Source of the DNA: an uncultured Rhodopila sp.
Lineage (GTDB): Bacteria > Pseudomonadota > Alphaproteobacteria > Acetobacterales > Acetobacteraceae
Direction of reading: 5' to 3'
Assembly: GCA_903932145.1 (NCBI GenBank)
Contig: CAIZFE010000044.1
Span: forward strand, 1-41,342
DNA length: 41,342 bases
Positions 26,496-36,461 of this stretch are shown one piece after another; position 1 is the first letter of the stretch, and the number at the start of each line of letters is the position of its first letter. Made by a program: the position numbers and the translations under genes. Below the pieces are notes generated by a model, which did not search any database, was not told the origin of the DNA, and worked only from the letters and a program-made list of their open reading frames with translations.

Positions 26496-26975
26496 TTAGC
26501 CGCGATTAGCGTAATGATAATCCGGCATCGAGGTTAGCGTGTCCTTGGTCACGCCCGGCATGACGACGCGATTGTCACTGCTGCCCTTGGTATTGCCGAA
26601 TTGCAGCTTGTCGAATGGCACCTCGACCATTTTGCTCCCCATGCCGAGGAAACCGCCAACCGAGAGCACGGCGTTCAGCGTCTTGTCATTACCGATGACC
26701 AGATCATCAATGCTGCCGATCTTTTCGTCGTGGTCGTTATAGACCGACGAACCGACGACCTTGCTGGCGCGCACGCCGCCATTGTCTGTCATCGTCGTAT
26801 TCCGAGCGGACGGTGAGTTGTAGCCGCTTCCTGTTGGATTGCCGGCGGTATCATGGGTCGCTGGCGCGTTCAGCGCGGCCGGTGAATGATTTGCGCCTGG
26901 TGGCGCAGGCGTTTGCGCGAATGCGGGGACGGCCATCGAAATCGCCAGCAACGAGGCTGTCGTCATCTTCAGCAT
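26496..26975 (-). CDS. Exported PRC-barrel domain protein
   Basis: A 159-residue protein with a signal peptide (MLKMTTASLLAISMAVPAFAQ). A Thr/Asn/Pro-rich linker follows, then a PRC-barrel from about residue 68: ASKVVGSSVYNDHDEKIGSIDDLVIGNDKTLNAVLSVGGFLGMGSKMVEVPFDKL. GGAGGAG lies in front of the ATG. Such exported PRC-barrel proteins are frequent in Acetobacteraceae and Rhizobiales and may help in stress tolerance, but no reaction is known. It is convergent with the Do-family protease gene. Confidence 0.88.
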   Translation of the reverse strand: MLKMTTASLLAISMAVPAFAQTPAPPGANHSPAALNAPATHDTAGNPTGSGYNSPSARNTTMTDNGGVRASKVVGSSVYNDHDEKIGSIDDLVIGNDKTLNAVLSVGGFLGMGSKMVEVPFDKLQFGNTKGSSDNRVVMPGVTKDTLTSMPDYHYANRG

Positions 26976-27144
26976 GAAAAATCTCCTCCAGACCGATTGC
27001 CCGTTTGAGACGCCGGGCAGCGCCTAAACGGAGAATCCGGAGAAAGGTTTTGCCTTGCCATCGGCATCACAAAACGTTCGCGTGATACCAACCAATCTTA
27101 AGCGACACCGAACATGCCGCTGTCTCCGTCCAAAATGAGAGCGG

Positions 27145-28020
27145 CTAAGCGGATACGAAAGTCGACGCCGGATACCCCTGAGCGAACAGCAACGCCCGGA
27201 GGTCGGTGTGATCGACCTTCGCTCGTGCTTCCTTCGCCACGATTGGTTTGGCATGGAATGCGACACCAAGCCCGGCGGCGCGGATCATATCCAGGTCATT
27301 GGCGCCATCGCCGACCGCCAGTGTCGCGTGCAGCTTCACGCCGCGCTGGTCGGCCAGTTCATTCAGCGCCGCCAGCTTGCTGTCCCGGTCCAGGATCGGT
27401 TCGGCGACCTGACCGGTCAGCACCACACCATCGTCGATCAAAATGTTCGACCGATGCACGTCGAAGCCCAATTGCGCCGCGACTTTGCCGGTAAAGAAGG
27501 TGAAGCCGCCGGATACCAGCGCCGTCAGGGCGCCGTGCGCCCGCATCGTCGCCACCAGTTCGCGCGCCCCCGGTGTCAGTTGCACCTGCTCCCAGGTTTT
27601 CTCCAGAGCGCCGATATCGAGCCCCTTCAGCATTGCGACCCGCTCGCGCAGCGCCGCCTTGAAATCGAGCTCCCCGTTCATCGCACGCTTGGTGATGGCT
27701 GCGATTTTGGCGCCGATGCCGGCGAAGACCGCGAGTTCATCCAGGGTCTCGCTCTGGATGATCGTGCTGTCCATATCGGCGATCAGCAGCGCCTTCCGCC
27801 GTCCCCTCGCCTTGGTCACGATCGCATCGATCGGTTGGTCACCGATCGCCTCACGCAGGGCGAACCGGTCGAGCGCCACGGACAGCGGAATGTCCGCCGC
27901 CTCTCCTGGAGAGAGAATCACAGGCGGCGAACCCCGAACCGCGTTGCGGATCTGGTTAAGCACTGCGGGAGTCAGACTCGTCGCCTCGCGTTGGGCGACC
28001 ACGGTAAGGATAAAGGTCAT
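27145..28020 (-). CDS. serB: Phosphoserine phosphatase
   Basis: A 291-residue HAD-superfamily enzyme that hydrolyses O-phosphoserine in the last step of serine synthesis. An N-terminal ACT-like segment of about 70 residues precedes the HAD core. The nucleophile motif is LLIADMDSTII with D82 and D84, followed by ELAVFAGIGAKIA and MNGELDFKAALRERV. Motif II is ALVSGGFTFFTG, and motif IV is AVGDGANDLDMIRAAGLGVAFHAKP. All are characteristic of SerB. It is divergent from the ribbon-helix-helix gene. Between it and the PRC-barrel gene (26976-27144) I see nothing coding. Confidence 0.96.
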   Translation of the reverse strand: MTFILTVVAQREATSLTPAVLNQIRNAVRGSPPVILSPGEAADIPLSVALDRFALREAIGDQPIDAIVTKARGRRKALLIADMDSTIIQSETLDELAVFAGIGAKIAAITKRAMNGELDFKAALRERVAMLKGLDIGALEKTWEQVQLTPGARELVATMRAHGALTALVSGGFTFFTGKVAAQLGFDVHRSNILIDDGVVLTGQVAEPILDRDSKLAALNELADQRGVKLHATLAVGDGANDLDMIRAAGLGVAFHAKPIVAKEARAKVDHTDLRALLFAQGYPASTFVSA

Positions 28021-28107
28021 TGCGGCCGGAACCTGACAGCCGACTGATCAACACGCAAGCGAATGCTTCTACGGTCATGCGAGATCGTGAGTTGAATCAC
28101 CTCATAA

Positions 28108-28138
28108 TGACATAGTCAAATTCCTCGCAGTGACATAG
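28108..28138 (+). promoter_or_regulatory. Operator-like direct repeats upstream of the RHH gene
   Basis: TGACATAG occurs twice (28108-28115 and 28131-28138), 23 bases apart. The pair is flanked by an inverted CGAGATC/GATCTCG pair at about 28079 and 28141. Evenly spaced short repeats are what RHH regulators often bind, so autoregulation is plausible but not shown. Confidence 0.4.
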
Positions 28139-28195
28139 GGTGATCTCGTTGCTGGAATTTTTTGGCTCCGTTAACCATTCGTTCAGGAATTTGCG

Positions 28196-28477
28196 ATGAA
28201 CAGCCTGACATTGCCGTCGGTCGTGGCATCCGATGCGGAGGCAAGTCCCGATACCAAACAGAAGGTCACTAAAAGCAGGGTTCAGTTCGACCTGCCGCCC
28301 CGTTCGATGGAACGGTTGAACAACCTGAAGGTGAAAACCGAAGCGGCCTCCTACGCCGAAGTCGTCAAGCAGGCGATCCGCCTCTACGAGGCGATTATCG
28401 AGGACACCGAAAGCGGCAGGCAGTTGATGATCCGCGACGAAAATGGCGTGATTTCGCCGTATCGCCTGTTCCTCTGA
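28196..28477 (+). CDS. Ribbon-helix-helix (CopG/Arc-like) small protein
   Basis: A 93-residue protein. A disordered, charged N-terminus (1-27) is followed by a beta strand RVQFDLPP (28-35) and two helices, RSMERLNNLKVKT and SYAEVVKQAIRLYEAIIEDTE, the usual RHH DNA-binding fold. The tail GRQLMIRDENGVISPYRLFL is typical of short alphaproteobacterial RHH proteins. No toxin gene accompanies it. It ends three bases before the miaA start, so the two genes are probably co-transcribed. It may bind the repeats just upstream of its own gene. Confidence 0.8.
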   Translation: MNSLTLPSVVASDAEASPDTKQKVTKSRVQFDLPPRSMERLNNLKVKTEAASYAEVVKQAIRLYEAIIEDTESGRQLMIRDENGVISPYRLFL

Positions 28478-28480
28478 CCG

Positions 28481-29464
28481 ATGGCGAACTTGCCTGATGA
28501 TGGGGGAACCAAGCTTCCCCGGGCGCTTCTGGTCGCCGGCCCAACCGCCAGCGGCAAGTCCGCCTTGGCCATTGCCATCGCCGAACGGCTGAATGGCACG
28601 ATTATCAACACCGACTCGATGCAGGTGTACCAGGAACTTCGGGTCCTGACCGCTCGGCCGTCCCCCGAGGAAGAAGCCCTGGTGCCGCACCGTGTGTACG
28701 GAATCCGTCCGGCGGCGGAGGCCGGCAGCGTTGCATGGTGGCGCGATGAAGCCCTGGCGGCGATGGACGAAGCGCGAGCTGCCGGGCGCCTGCCAATCCT
28801 GACCGGTGGGTCCGGCATGTATTTCGCTGCCCTGACCGACGGCCTGACTGAAATCCCCGACCCCGGCCCAGAGGCCCGTTCGGAGGCACGCCGGTTGCTG
28901 GCCGAACAAGGGCCAGCCGCATTGCATGCCAGCCTGGCCCATGTCGATCCGGCGACCGCCGCGCGGTTAAGACCTGAAGACGGTCAGCGGATCGCCCGGG
29001 CCTGGGAGGTTTGGCGCGGAACCGGCATCGGCCTCTCCGCGTGGCAGAACCGCCGCGGCGCCCCTGCCCCATGGGCTTTCAGCGCCATCCGGCTCGATCC
29101 ACCACGCGACTCGCTACGGGCGGCGATCGCCACCCGCTTCGACGCCATGTTGAGGCAAGGCGCGTTGGAGGAGGTTCGTGCACTGTTGGCCCTGGACCTC
29201 GATCCCGGGCTGCCGGCGATGCGCGCCCTCGGCGTCCAGGAAATCGGCGCCTACCTGCGGGGTACGATGTCGTTGGAGGAAGCGGGCCGGCGAACCACAC
29301 TGATGACCGGGCAATACACCAAGCGTCAGGCGACGTGGTTTCGCCACCGCCCGCTGACATCTGAGGCGCGAACTTTAACGATAAATGCGCGATTTTCCTC
29401 TATAGCGCAATTTTCGGAAAGCCAAAGCGACGAATTGTTCACGTTTATTGAAAACGAGGGTTGA
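28481..29464 (+). CDS. miaA: tRNA dimethylallyltransferase
   Basis: A 327-residue enzyme that adds a dimethylallyl group to A37 of tRNAs reading U-starting codons. The P-loop is GPTASGKS (residues 20-27). NTDSMQVYQELRVLTARPS is the substrate-binding signature, and YGIRPAAEAGSVAWWRDEALAAM and LTGGSGMYFAALTDGL are also typical. GVQEIGAYLRGTMSLEEA and QYTKRQATWFRH close the catalytic domain. The last 35 residues are an AT-richer tail (TINARFSSIAQFSESQS) that is not conserved in the family as I know it. It follows the RHH gene closely. Confidence 0.95.
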   Translation: MANLPDDGGTKLPRALLVAGPTASGKSALAIAIAERLNGTIINTDSMQVYQELRVLTARPSPEEEALVPHRVYGIRPAAEAGSVAWWRDEALAAMDEARAAGRLPILTGGSGMYFAALTDGLTEIPDPGPEARSEARRLLAEQGPAALHASLAHVDPATAARLRPEDGQRIARAWEVWRGTGIGLSAWQNRRGAPAPWAFSAIRLDPPRDSLRAAIATRFDAMLRQGALEEVRALLALDLDPGLPAMRALGVQEIGAYLRGTMSLEEAGRRTTLMTGQYTKRQATWFRHRPLTSEARTLTINARFSSIAQFSESQSDELFTFIENEG

Positions 29465-29522
29465 CCGTGGCATCCAGGCGTCCTATCCGTCCGCCCCTAT
29501 TCAGAACATGGGAGCCGGACAC

Positions 29523-31301
29523 ATGTCGGCGGAATTGACTCAGTCGGGAGCAGAAATCCTTCTACGGGCTCTTAAGGACCAGGGCGTAGAGGTTATCTTT
29601 GGCTATCCTGGCGGCGCTGTACTGCCGATCTACGATGCGCTGTTCAAGCAAAACGCCATTCGTCACGTCCTGGTGCGGCAGGAAGGCGGCGCCGTGCATG
29701 CAGCCGAGGGCTATGCCCGCTCCACCGGTAAGGTCGGGGTTGTGCTGGTGACGTCCGGTCCCGGCGCCACCAACGCGGTGACCGGTCTGGTCGATGCCCT
29801 GATGGACAGCATCCCGATCATCTGCCTGACCGGTCAGGTGCCGACGCATTTGATCGGCAACGACGCGTTCCAGGAAGCCGACACCACCGGAATCACGCGC
29901 CCTGCCACCAAGCACAATTATCTGGTCAAGCGCGGCGAGGATCTGGCTCGCATTGTCCATGAGGCGTTCTATGTCGCCCGCAGCGGCCGCCCTGGCCCGG
30001 TGGTGATCGACCTGCCGAAGGACATCGTTATCAATCCGGCACCGTATGCGGAGCCGACATTCTCCCACCCCAGCTATCGCCCGCGCACCGAACCGGACCT
30101 TGGACAAATCGCCAAGGCCGTCGCGCTGATGAAGCAGGCCAAACGGCCGATGATCTACGCCGGTGGCGGCGTCATCAACTCGGGGCCGCAAGCGTCGGAA
30201 ACATTGACGAAGCTGGCGCGTTTGACCGGCTTCCCGATCACCAACACGCTGATGGGTCTCGGCTGCTATCCGGCCAGCGATCCGCAGTTCCTTGGGATGC
30301 TGGGCATGCACGGCACCTACGAGGCCAATCTGGCGATGCACGGCTGCGACATGCTGCTGGCGGTTGGCGCTCGGTTCGACGACCGGGTGACCGGACGGCT
30401 GAACGCGTTCAGCCAGGACTCTCGGAAGATCCATATCGACATCGATGGGTCGTCTATCAACAAGAACGTGCCGGTCGAGGTACCGATCATCGCCGATGCC
30501 GGCAAGGCGCTGGACGCTTTGCTCGCCGCCTGGGAAGCCAGCGATGCGCCCGTGGACAAGCCGGCTTTGGCAACCTGGTGGCGCCAGATCGACGAGTGGA
30601 AGGCCAAGGACAGCCTGAAATTCACCCAGAATATGACGCGTGGTAGCATCATCAAGCCGCAATACGCCATTCAGCGGCTGTTCGAGATCACTCGCGCCCG
30701 CAAGCAGGAAGTCTTCATCACCACCGAAGTCGGCCAACATCAGATGTGGGCGGCGCAGCACTTCCACTTTGAGAAACCGAACCGCTGGATGACCTCGGGC
30801 GGGTTGGGCACGATGGGCTACGGATTGCCCGCCGCGATGGGCGTGCAGATCGCGCATCCGGATGCGCTGGTGATCGACATCGCGGGAGAGGCCTCGATCC
30901 TGATGAACATTCAGGAAATGGGCACCCTGTCGCAGTACCGCCTGCCGGTGAAGGTGTTCATCCTGAACAACCAGTACATGGGCATGGTGCGGCAGTGGCA
31001 GGAACTGCTGCACGGCAGCCGTTACTCGGAGACCTACTCGGCCGCGCTGCCTGATTTCGTCAAGCTGGCGGATGCGTTCCATGCCACCGGCATGCGGGCG
31101 CAGACGGTGGACGAACTCGACGACGTCATCAACGCGATGCTGGATTGCCCGACCGCGGTGATCGCCGACATCGCCGTGGATCAGGCGGAGAACTGCTTCC
31201 CGATGATCCCCAGCGGCGCCGCGCACAACCAGATGCTGCTCGGTCCCGAACACGAGGCGTCCGGTGTGGGCGTTACCGACGCGGGTATGGCGCTGGTTTA
31301 G
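29523..31301 (+). CDS. ilvI: Acetolactate synthase large (catalytic) subunit
   Basis: A 592-residue thiamine-diphosphate enzyme, first committed step of valine/leucine and isoleucine synthesis. MSAELTQSGAEILLRALKDQGVEVIFGYPGGAVLPIYDAL is the N-terminal signature. The catalytic glutamate lies in LVRQEGGAVHAAEGYARSTG. A central FAD-binding-like domain contains GMLGMHGTYEANLAMHGCDMLLAVGARFDDRVTG. The ThDP/Mg motif is DIAGEASILMNIQEM...ILNNQYMGMVRQWQE, with E456 where most family members have Asp. The start at 29523 has GGGAG seven bases upstream. It leads the ilv block. Confidence 0.96.
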   Translation: MSAELTQSGAEILLRALKDQGVEVIFGYPGGAVLPIYDALFKQNAIRHVLVRQEGGAVHAAEGYARSTGKVGVVLVTSGPGATNAVTGLVDALMDSIPIICLTGQVPTHLIGNDAFQEADTTGITRPATKHNYLVKRGEDLARIVHEAFYVARSGRPGPVVIDLPKDIVINPAPYAEPTFSHPSYRPRTEPDLGQIAKAVALMKQAKRPMIYAGGGVINSGPQASETLTKLARLTGFPITNTLMGLGCYPASDPQFLGMLGMHGTYEANLAMHGCDMLLAVGARFDDRVTGRLNAFSQDSRKIHIDIDGSSINKNVPVEVPIIADAGKALDALLAAWEASDAPVDKPALATWWRQIDEWKAKDSLKFTQNMTRGSIIKPQYAIQRLFEITRARKQEVFITTEVGQHQMWAAQHFHFEKPNRWMTSGGLGTMGYGLPAAMGVQIAHPDALVIDIAGEASILMNIQEMGTLSQYRLPVKVFILNNQYMGMVRQWQELLHGSRYSETYSAALPDFVKLADAFHATGMRAQTVDELDDVINAMLDCPTAVIADIAVDQAENCFPMIPSGAAHNQMLLGPEHEASGVGVTDAGMALV

Positions 31302-31426
31302 TCCCCTGCCCCGTGACGCTCGCCGAGAGCATTCCGGGGCAATCCGCCTATTGCCTATCCGGTCGCAGCGGGGCATGACCCCGCACGCGATGGATATCCC
31401 TTTCCTTTCGCAGTTTGGTTCATGTG

Positions 31427-31945
31427 ATGCTCAGTCCTACTGACACGACCCCGCGCAGCGCGACCATCTCGGTGCTGGTGGACAACGAGTCCGGCGTCCT
31501 CGCCCGCGTCATCGGCCTGTTTTCCGGCCGTGGCTACAACATCGACAGCCTGACGGTGGCGCCGGTCGATGCCGCCGGCATGCACAGCCGGATCAACGTG
31601 GTCACGTCCGGCACCAGCATGGTGATAGAACAGATCAAGGCCCAGTTGGACCGGCTGGTGCCCGTGCATCGCGTTGCCGACCTTACAATGGACGGCCCGC
31701 ACGTTGCCCGTGAACTGGCGTTGGTGAAGGTGATCGGCACCGGCGAAAAGCGGGTGGAAGCGATGCGAATCGCCGATACGTTCCGGGCGCATGTTGTGGA
31801 TACGACGTTGGGGAGTTTCGTTTTCGAACTCACCGGCGCGACGGATAAAATCGACGCCTTCATCGAACTCATGCGCGACCTTGGCCTGGCCGAGGTTTCG
31901 CGCAGCGGTATCGCCGCGCTGGCGCGTGGTTCGCGCGTTATATAG
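31427..31945 (+). CDS. ilvH: Acetolactate synthase small (regulatory) subunit
   Basis: A 172-residue partner of IlvI that raises activity and gives valine feedback inhibition. The N-terminal ACT domain reads TISVLVDNESGVLARVIGLFSGRGYNIDSLTVAPVD, and the C-terminal domain includes ARELALVKV and FVFELTGATDKIDAFIELM. The ATG at 31427 has no evident Shine-Dalgarno. The 125-base gap from ilvI contains a short hairpin (GCGGGG/CCCCGC at 31368-31384). The next gene on the same strand is an unrelated ATPase, not ilvC. Confidence 0.95.
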   Translation: MLSPTDTTPRSATISVLVDNESGVLARVIGLFSGRGYNIDSLTVAPVDAAGMHSRINVVTSGTSMVIEQIKAQLDRLVPVHRVADLTMDGPHVARELALVKVIGTGEKRVEAMRIADTFRAHVVDTTLGSFVFELTGATDKIDAFIELMRDLGLAEVSRSGIAALARGSRVI

Positions 31946-32002
31946 ATTCTCCGGCTATCCTGCCATTCGGCCCCTAGGCCGGGCTGAAGGAAAGGAGCGG
32001 GC

Positions 32003-33244
32003 GTGGCACTGATCGAGGGCTTCCGGGTTCAGAACTACCGCTCGCTTCGCGATGTCAGGCTTGGGCGGGTTTTGGACAATCCTAATGCTAACGCGTTGAC
32101 CCCGTTGACAGCCGTCATCGGCAAGAACGGAAGCGGCAAGAGCACCTTATGCGATGCATTCGGTTTTTTGGCCGACTGCATGAACGCCGGTGTAGAACCT
32201 GCATGCGACCAGGAAAATCGCGGGGGATTTGATCAGCTCCGATCACGCGGTGCAACTGGGCCAGTGCGTTTCGAAGTATCCTACCGAGAGAGTCCAGACG
32301 TTCTGCCATTTCTTTATGATCTGGCGATCGACGTGGACGGCACAGGGCGGCCGTTCGTGTCATCCGAAACATTGCGGCAGCATCCAGACGGCCTAACCCA
32401 AGGAATTCCTTTTCCTTACATGCGCCAATCTGGCGGGAAAGGCATAGTCTGGAGTAACGAAATTCTGATGCGAGCCAACGGCGAAGAGGCAGCTCACCAT
32501 GTTTCTTTTAGCCTCCCCGAATCGCGCTCGCTGGCGATCAGCATCGTCAGTCTGTTCGCAAAATCAGAAGATGAGGTGTCAAGGATCGTCAAATTTTGGG
32601 ACTTCATGAAGGGCTGCTACCTTTCCCACTTCGATTCCAATTCTGCGCGGGTTTTCCCCATCGCTGGCCCCCAGCGGCATTTGAACGCTCAGGGCGACAA
32701 CATTGCCAATGTCGTCCAATATATGCAACGCGAGCATAAGGACCGGTTGGCAAACATTCTTCAACGGATCGCGGATCGCATCCCCGGCATCACCAGCATC
32801 GACACCAAGGTCACGGAGGACAAGCGCCTCCTCCTACGCTTCAACGACCAAGGCTTCCAGGATCCGTTCTTCGCGCAACACATGTCCGACGGCACGCTGA
32901 AAGTTTTCGCCTATCTCCTGCTGCTCGAAGACCCTGATCCCCCGCCCTTCATCTGCATCGAGGAACCCGAGAACGGCCTCTATCCCAAGCTGCTGGAGAC
33001 CCTTGCACAGGAATTTCGATCCCATGCGACCGGGGCAGCGAGCGCGCCGCAGATCATCGTAACCACCCACCAGCCCTATTTCGTGGACGCCCTGTCGCCA
33101 GAGGAAGTCTGGATCCTGGACAAAGGCGCCGACGGCTTCTCCACCGTCCGCCGTGCCTCGGATATCGAGCTTGTCCGCAACATGGTCGCCGAGGGCCTGC
33201 CGCTCGGCGGACTTTGGTACAGCGATTACCTCGATCCGAGATAG
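32003..33244 (+). CDS. ABC-type AAA ATPase of a putative defence pair
   Basis: A 413-residue RecF/SMC-like ATPase without a membrane segment. It starts ALIEGFRVQNYRSLRDVRL, as in overcoming-lysogenisation and AAA15/AAA21-type proteins. Walker A is GKNGSGKST at residues 40-48. The ABC signature region is MSDGTLKVFAYL (294-305), Walker B is FICIEEPENGLYP with E320/E321, and the switch histidine is in VTTHQP (H356). The middle third is a helical insertion without recognised motifs. GTG start with GGAG six bases upstream. Base composition is visibly less GC-rich than in the ilv genes, suggesting acquisition. It is followed two bases later by a TOPRIM-like gene. Confidence 0.88.
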   Translation: MALIEGFRVQNYRSLRDVRLGRVLDNPNANALTPLTAVIGKNGSGKSTLCDAFGFLADCMNAGVEPACDQENRGGFDQLRSRGATGPVRFEVSYRESPDVLPFLYDLAIDVDGTGRPFVSSETLRQHPDGLTQGIPFPYMRQSGGKGIVWSNEILMRANGEEAAHHVSFSLPESRSLAISIVSLFAKSEDEVSRIVKFWDFMKGCYLSHFDSNSARVFPIAGPQRHLNAQGDNIANVVQYMQREHKDRLANILQRIADRIPGITSIDTKVTEDKRLLLRFNDQGFQDPFFAQHMSDGTLKVFAYLLLLEDPDPPPFICIEEPENGLYPKLLETLAQEFRSHATGAASAPQIIVTTHQPYFVDALSPEEVWILDKGADGFSTVRRASDIELVRNMVAEGLPLGGLWYSDYLDPR

Positions 33245-33246
33245 CG

Positions 33247-33916
33247 ATGCATATCGAGATTCTCACCGAGGACAGCTCCGGCAAGGCGCTGTTGGAACAC
33301 CTGCTGCCGAAGCTGATCGGTTCGCCCAACGAGCCCCATTCTTGGAGGATCATTGCGTTTCAGGGGATCGGGCAAATTCCAAAAGGCATGCATGCCGGCG
33401 ACCCCGCCAAACGAACATTGCTGAACAAGCTGCCCGCGATCCTGCGTAGCTACGCTCGGACGACAGGAATAGACGCCGTCGTTGTGGTCCTTGATGCCGA
33501 CAGCCGAGATTGCGCCGCATTCCTGGCCGAACTCCGCGAACTGGCCACCACCAGTGACGCCGTTGAACTGACTCTGTTTCGCCTCGCCATCGAGGAAATC
33601 GAGGCTTGGTATTTCGGCGACCGCAAGGCATTGCGCGCTGCCTATCCAAAGGCCAGGCAGCGCCCACTCAACCAATACCGGCAGGACTCCATTTGCGGCA
33701 CCTGGGAGCTTTTGGCGGATGTGATTCACCCCGGTGGTTCGGATGCCATCCGCCGCATCGGTTGGCCTCTGCCCGGCCAGATTAAGCACGAATGGGCCAA
33801 CCGAATCGGCCCGCTGATGAATCCGGATGCCAACCTATCACCCAGTTTCGGCAAGCTGCGCGACGCGCTTCGCCGCCTGATCGCGGGCGGGACCGGCAAT
33901 CCCGCTCCCGCAATAC

Positions 33917-33927
<11 letters not shown>
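33247..33927 (+). CDS. DUF4276 TOPRIM-like protein, partner of the ATPase
   Basis: A 226-residue protein. It begins MHIEILTEDSSGKALLEHLLPKL with a conserved Glu (E8) at the end of the first strand, and carries VVVVLDADSRDC with D83/D85, matching the E and DxD parts of a TOPRIM metal site. A third acidic cluster, LAIEEIEAWYFGD (E116-E119), is characteristic of DUF4276. TOPRIM partners of ABC ATPases act as nucleases in systems such as PARIS and OLD; that this protein cuts nucleic acid is an inference. It starts two bases after the ATPase stop, so the pair is translated together. Confidence 0.82.
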
Positions 33928-35024
<1,097 letters not shown>

Positions 35025-35037
35025 GCTTTTCGAAACA

Positions 35038-35066
35038 CCCCGGCCGGATCGTTCGGCCGGGGTTTT
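35038..35066 (+). terminator. Rho-independent terminator of ilvC
   Basis: A perfect 9-bp stem CCCCGGCCG/CGGCCGGGG (35038-35046 with 35054-35062), followed by TTTT, 14 bases after the ilvC stop. Confidence 0.92.
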
Positions 35067-35167
35067 CTCTGTCTGCGAAACACCACGACACCTTGGCGGC
35101 TTTCTCGTCTATTGTGTCCGAACCTGAGCCGGCATGGCCGGATCAAGCCTGCTGCGAAGGGTTCGCT

Positions 35168-36151
35168 ATGATCAAAGCTTTCACCTGCGATAACGGGCAC
35201 GTACAGCCACTGACCGACACGGGCTCCGTCGATGCCCTGCGTTCGGCCATCTGGATCGACTTGCAGGACGCCACGGCCGACGAGATCGAACGGGTGCAGA
35301 TCGCCACCGCCCTCAAGGTGCCTACGGAACCGGAGGTCAGCGAAATCGAAACCTCCAGCCGCCTCGCCATTCGCGACGGCACGCTGTATCTCAGCATGCC
35401 GTTGATACGGCTCGCGGATGACGGGCCGCGAACGACGTCCGCCGGTTTCGTTGTGTCACCAGAGCGACTCATCAGCGTCCGCTTCGCCCCCAGTCGCATT
35501 TTCGATGCTTATGCAGAGCATTTGCCACGTGGGTCAGCGTCGCACGAAGTCGGCGCCCATATCTTTGTCGGACTCTTAGAGGCCATCATCGATCGGCAGG
35601 CAGACGCGCTGGAACAGGTGCGGGCCGATCTGGACACAATTTCGCACGGCATCTTCGCAATGGGCGTCAATCAGGAAGGCGGCCGAAAGGCCGAAGACGC
35701 TACTCTGCGCCGTACCCTCGGACAGCTCGGTCACATCGGTGACCTGATCTCTCATGTTCGCGACACTCAGGTTGGGGCAGCCAGGATCGTGCCTTACGTA
35801 GAGGCGATGGCGGCGCAGTGGTTGCCCAAGGATCTGATGCCCCGGCTGGTGACCCTGCGCCTGGACATCGCGTCGGTGAGCGACTTCGATACGCACCTGA
35901 ATGACAAGCTTCAGTTCTTGTTGGATGCCACTCTCGGTTTTATCAATATCGCACAGAATAACGTCATGAAGGTCATGGCGATTGCCTCTGTGGTCGGGAT
36001 ACCCCCCGTCCTGATCGCCGGTATCTATGGTATGAATTTCAAAAATATTCCCGAATACGACTGGGCCTACGGTTATGTTTGGGGATGGGGACTGATTATC
36101 CTGACGACGTTGATCCCGCTTGGGGTCTTCCGATGGCGGAAGTGGATTTAA
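35168..36151 (+). CDS. CorA/ZntB-family divalent cation transporter
   Basis: A 327-residue inner-membrane protein. A large cytoplasmic N-domain (IWIDLQDATADEIERVQ; LISVRFAP) and a long helical region lead to two C-terminal membrane helices. The hallmark GMN motif is in AGIYGMNFKNIPEYDWAYGY, between helix 1 (VMAIASVVGIPPVLIAG) and helix 2 (GWGLIILTTLIPLGVF). The length equals that of ZntB, but the sequence alone does not decide between Mg, Co and Zn. The start ATG at 35168 has GAAGGG just upstream. It stands alone after the ilvC terminator and is convergent with acyP. Confidence 0.9.
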   Translation: MIKAFTCDNGHVQPLTDTGSVDALRSAIWIDLQDATADEIERVQIATALKVPTEPEVSEIETSSRLAIRDGTLYLSMPLIRLADDGPRTTSAGFVVSPERLISVRFAPSRIFDAYAEHLPRGSASHEVGAHIFVGLLEAIIDRQADALEQVRADLDTISHGIFAMGVNQEGGRKAEDATLRRTLGQLGHIGDLISHVRDTQVGAARIVPYVEAMAAQWLPKDLMPRLVTLRLDIASVSDFDTHLNDKLQFLLDATLGFINIAQNNVMKVMAIASVVGIPPVLIAGIYGMNFKNIPEYDWAYGYVWGWGLIILTTLIPLGVFRWRKWI

Positions 36152-36191
36152 CGGAATTGGGCCATCTAAATCTGACCATCCCGCTTCATCC

Positions 36192-36461
36192 TCACCCCAC
36201 CTGATAAAACCCCGGCTCCTCCGGCGGTTCCGCCAAATCTTCGTCGATCGATGAAACCTCGGCCATGCGCGGCCCGCGGCGGCACAGGCGAGACATTTCC
36301 TCGACCGACGCGACGTCCCCGGCAATCAGGGCCTCCACCGCCCCGTCAGCCCGATTGCGCACCCAGCCTGACAAGCCCAGTTCGGTCGCCTTATGCACCA
36401 TCCAGGCTCTGTAGCCGACACCGTGCACACGACCCGCGATAACCAATTTTTTTGCGTTCAC
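36192..36461 (-). CDS. acyP: Acylphosphatase
   Basis: An 89-residue enzyme that hydrolyses acyl phosphates. The active-site loop is GRVHGVGYRAWM with catalytic R18, and the catalytic asparagine is N36 in GWVRNRADGAVEALIAG. It uses a GTG start that overlaps the TGA of the ATP12-family gene (GTGA), so it is translationally coupled as the last gene of a minus-strand operon. Confidence 0.95.
   Translation of the reverse strand: MNAKKLVIAGRVHGVGYRAWMVHKATELGLSGWVRNRADGAVEALIAGDVASVEEMSRLCRRGPRMAEVSSIDEDLAEPPEEPGFYQVG

Noticed and set aside
28384..28818. Possible toxin gene partnering the RHH protein on either strand
   Set aside because: The only neighbouring frame downstream is miaA with complete family motifs; the antisense frame has no toxin features.
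28097..28942. 281-codon minus-strand frame opposite the RHH gene and miaA
   Set aside because: It overlaps two well-supported genes and their control region and shows no family features.
29562..31376. 604-codon minus-strand frame opposite ilvI
   Set aside because: It is antisense shadow of the acetolactate synthase gene; no motifs, start signal or family resemblance.
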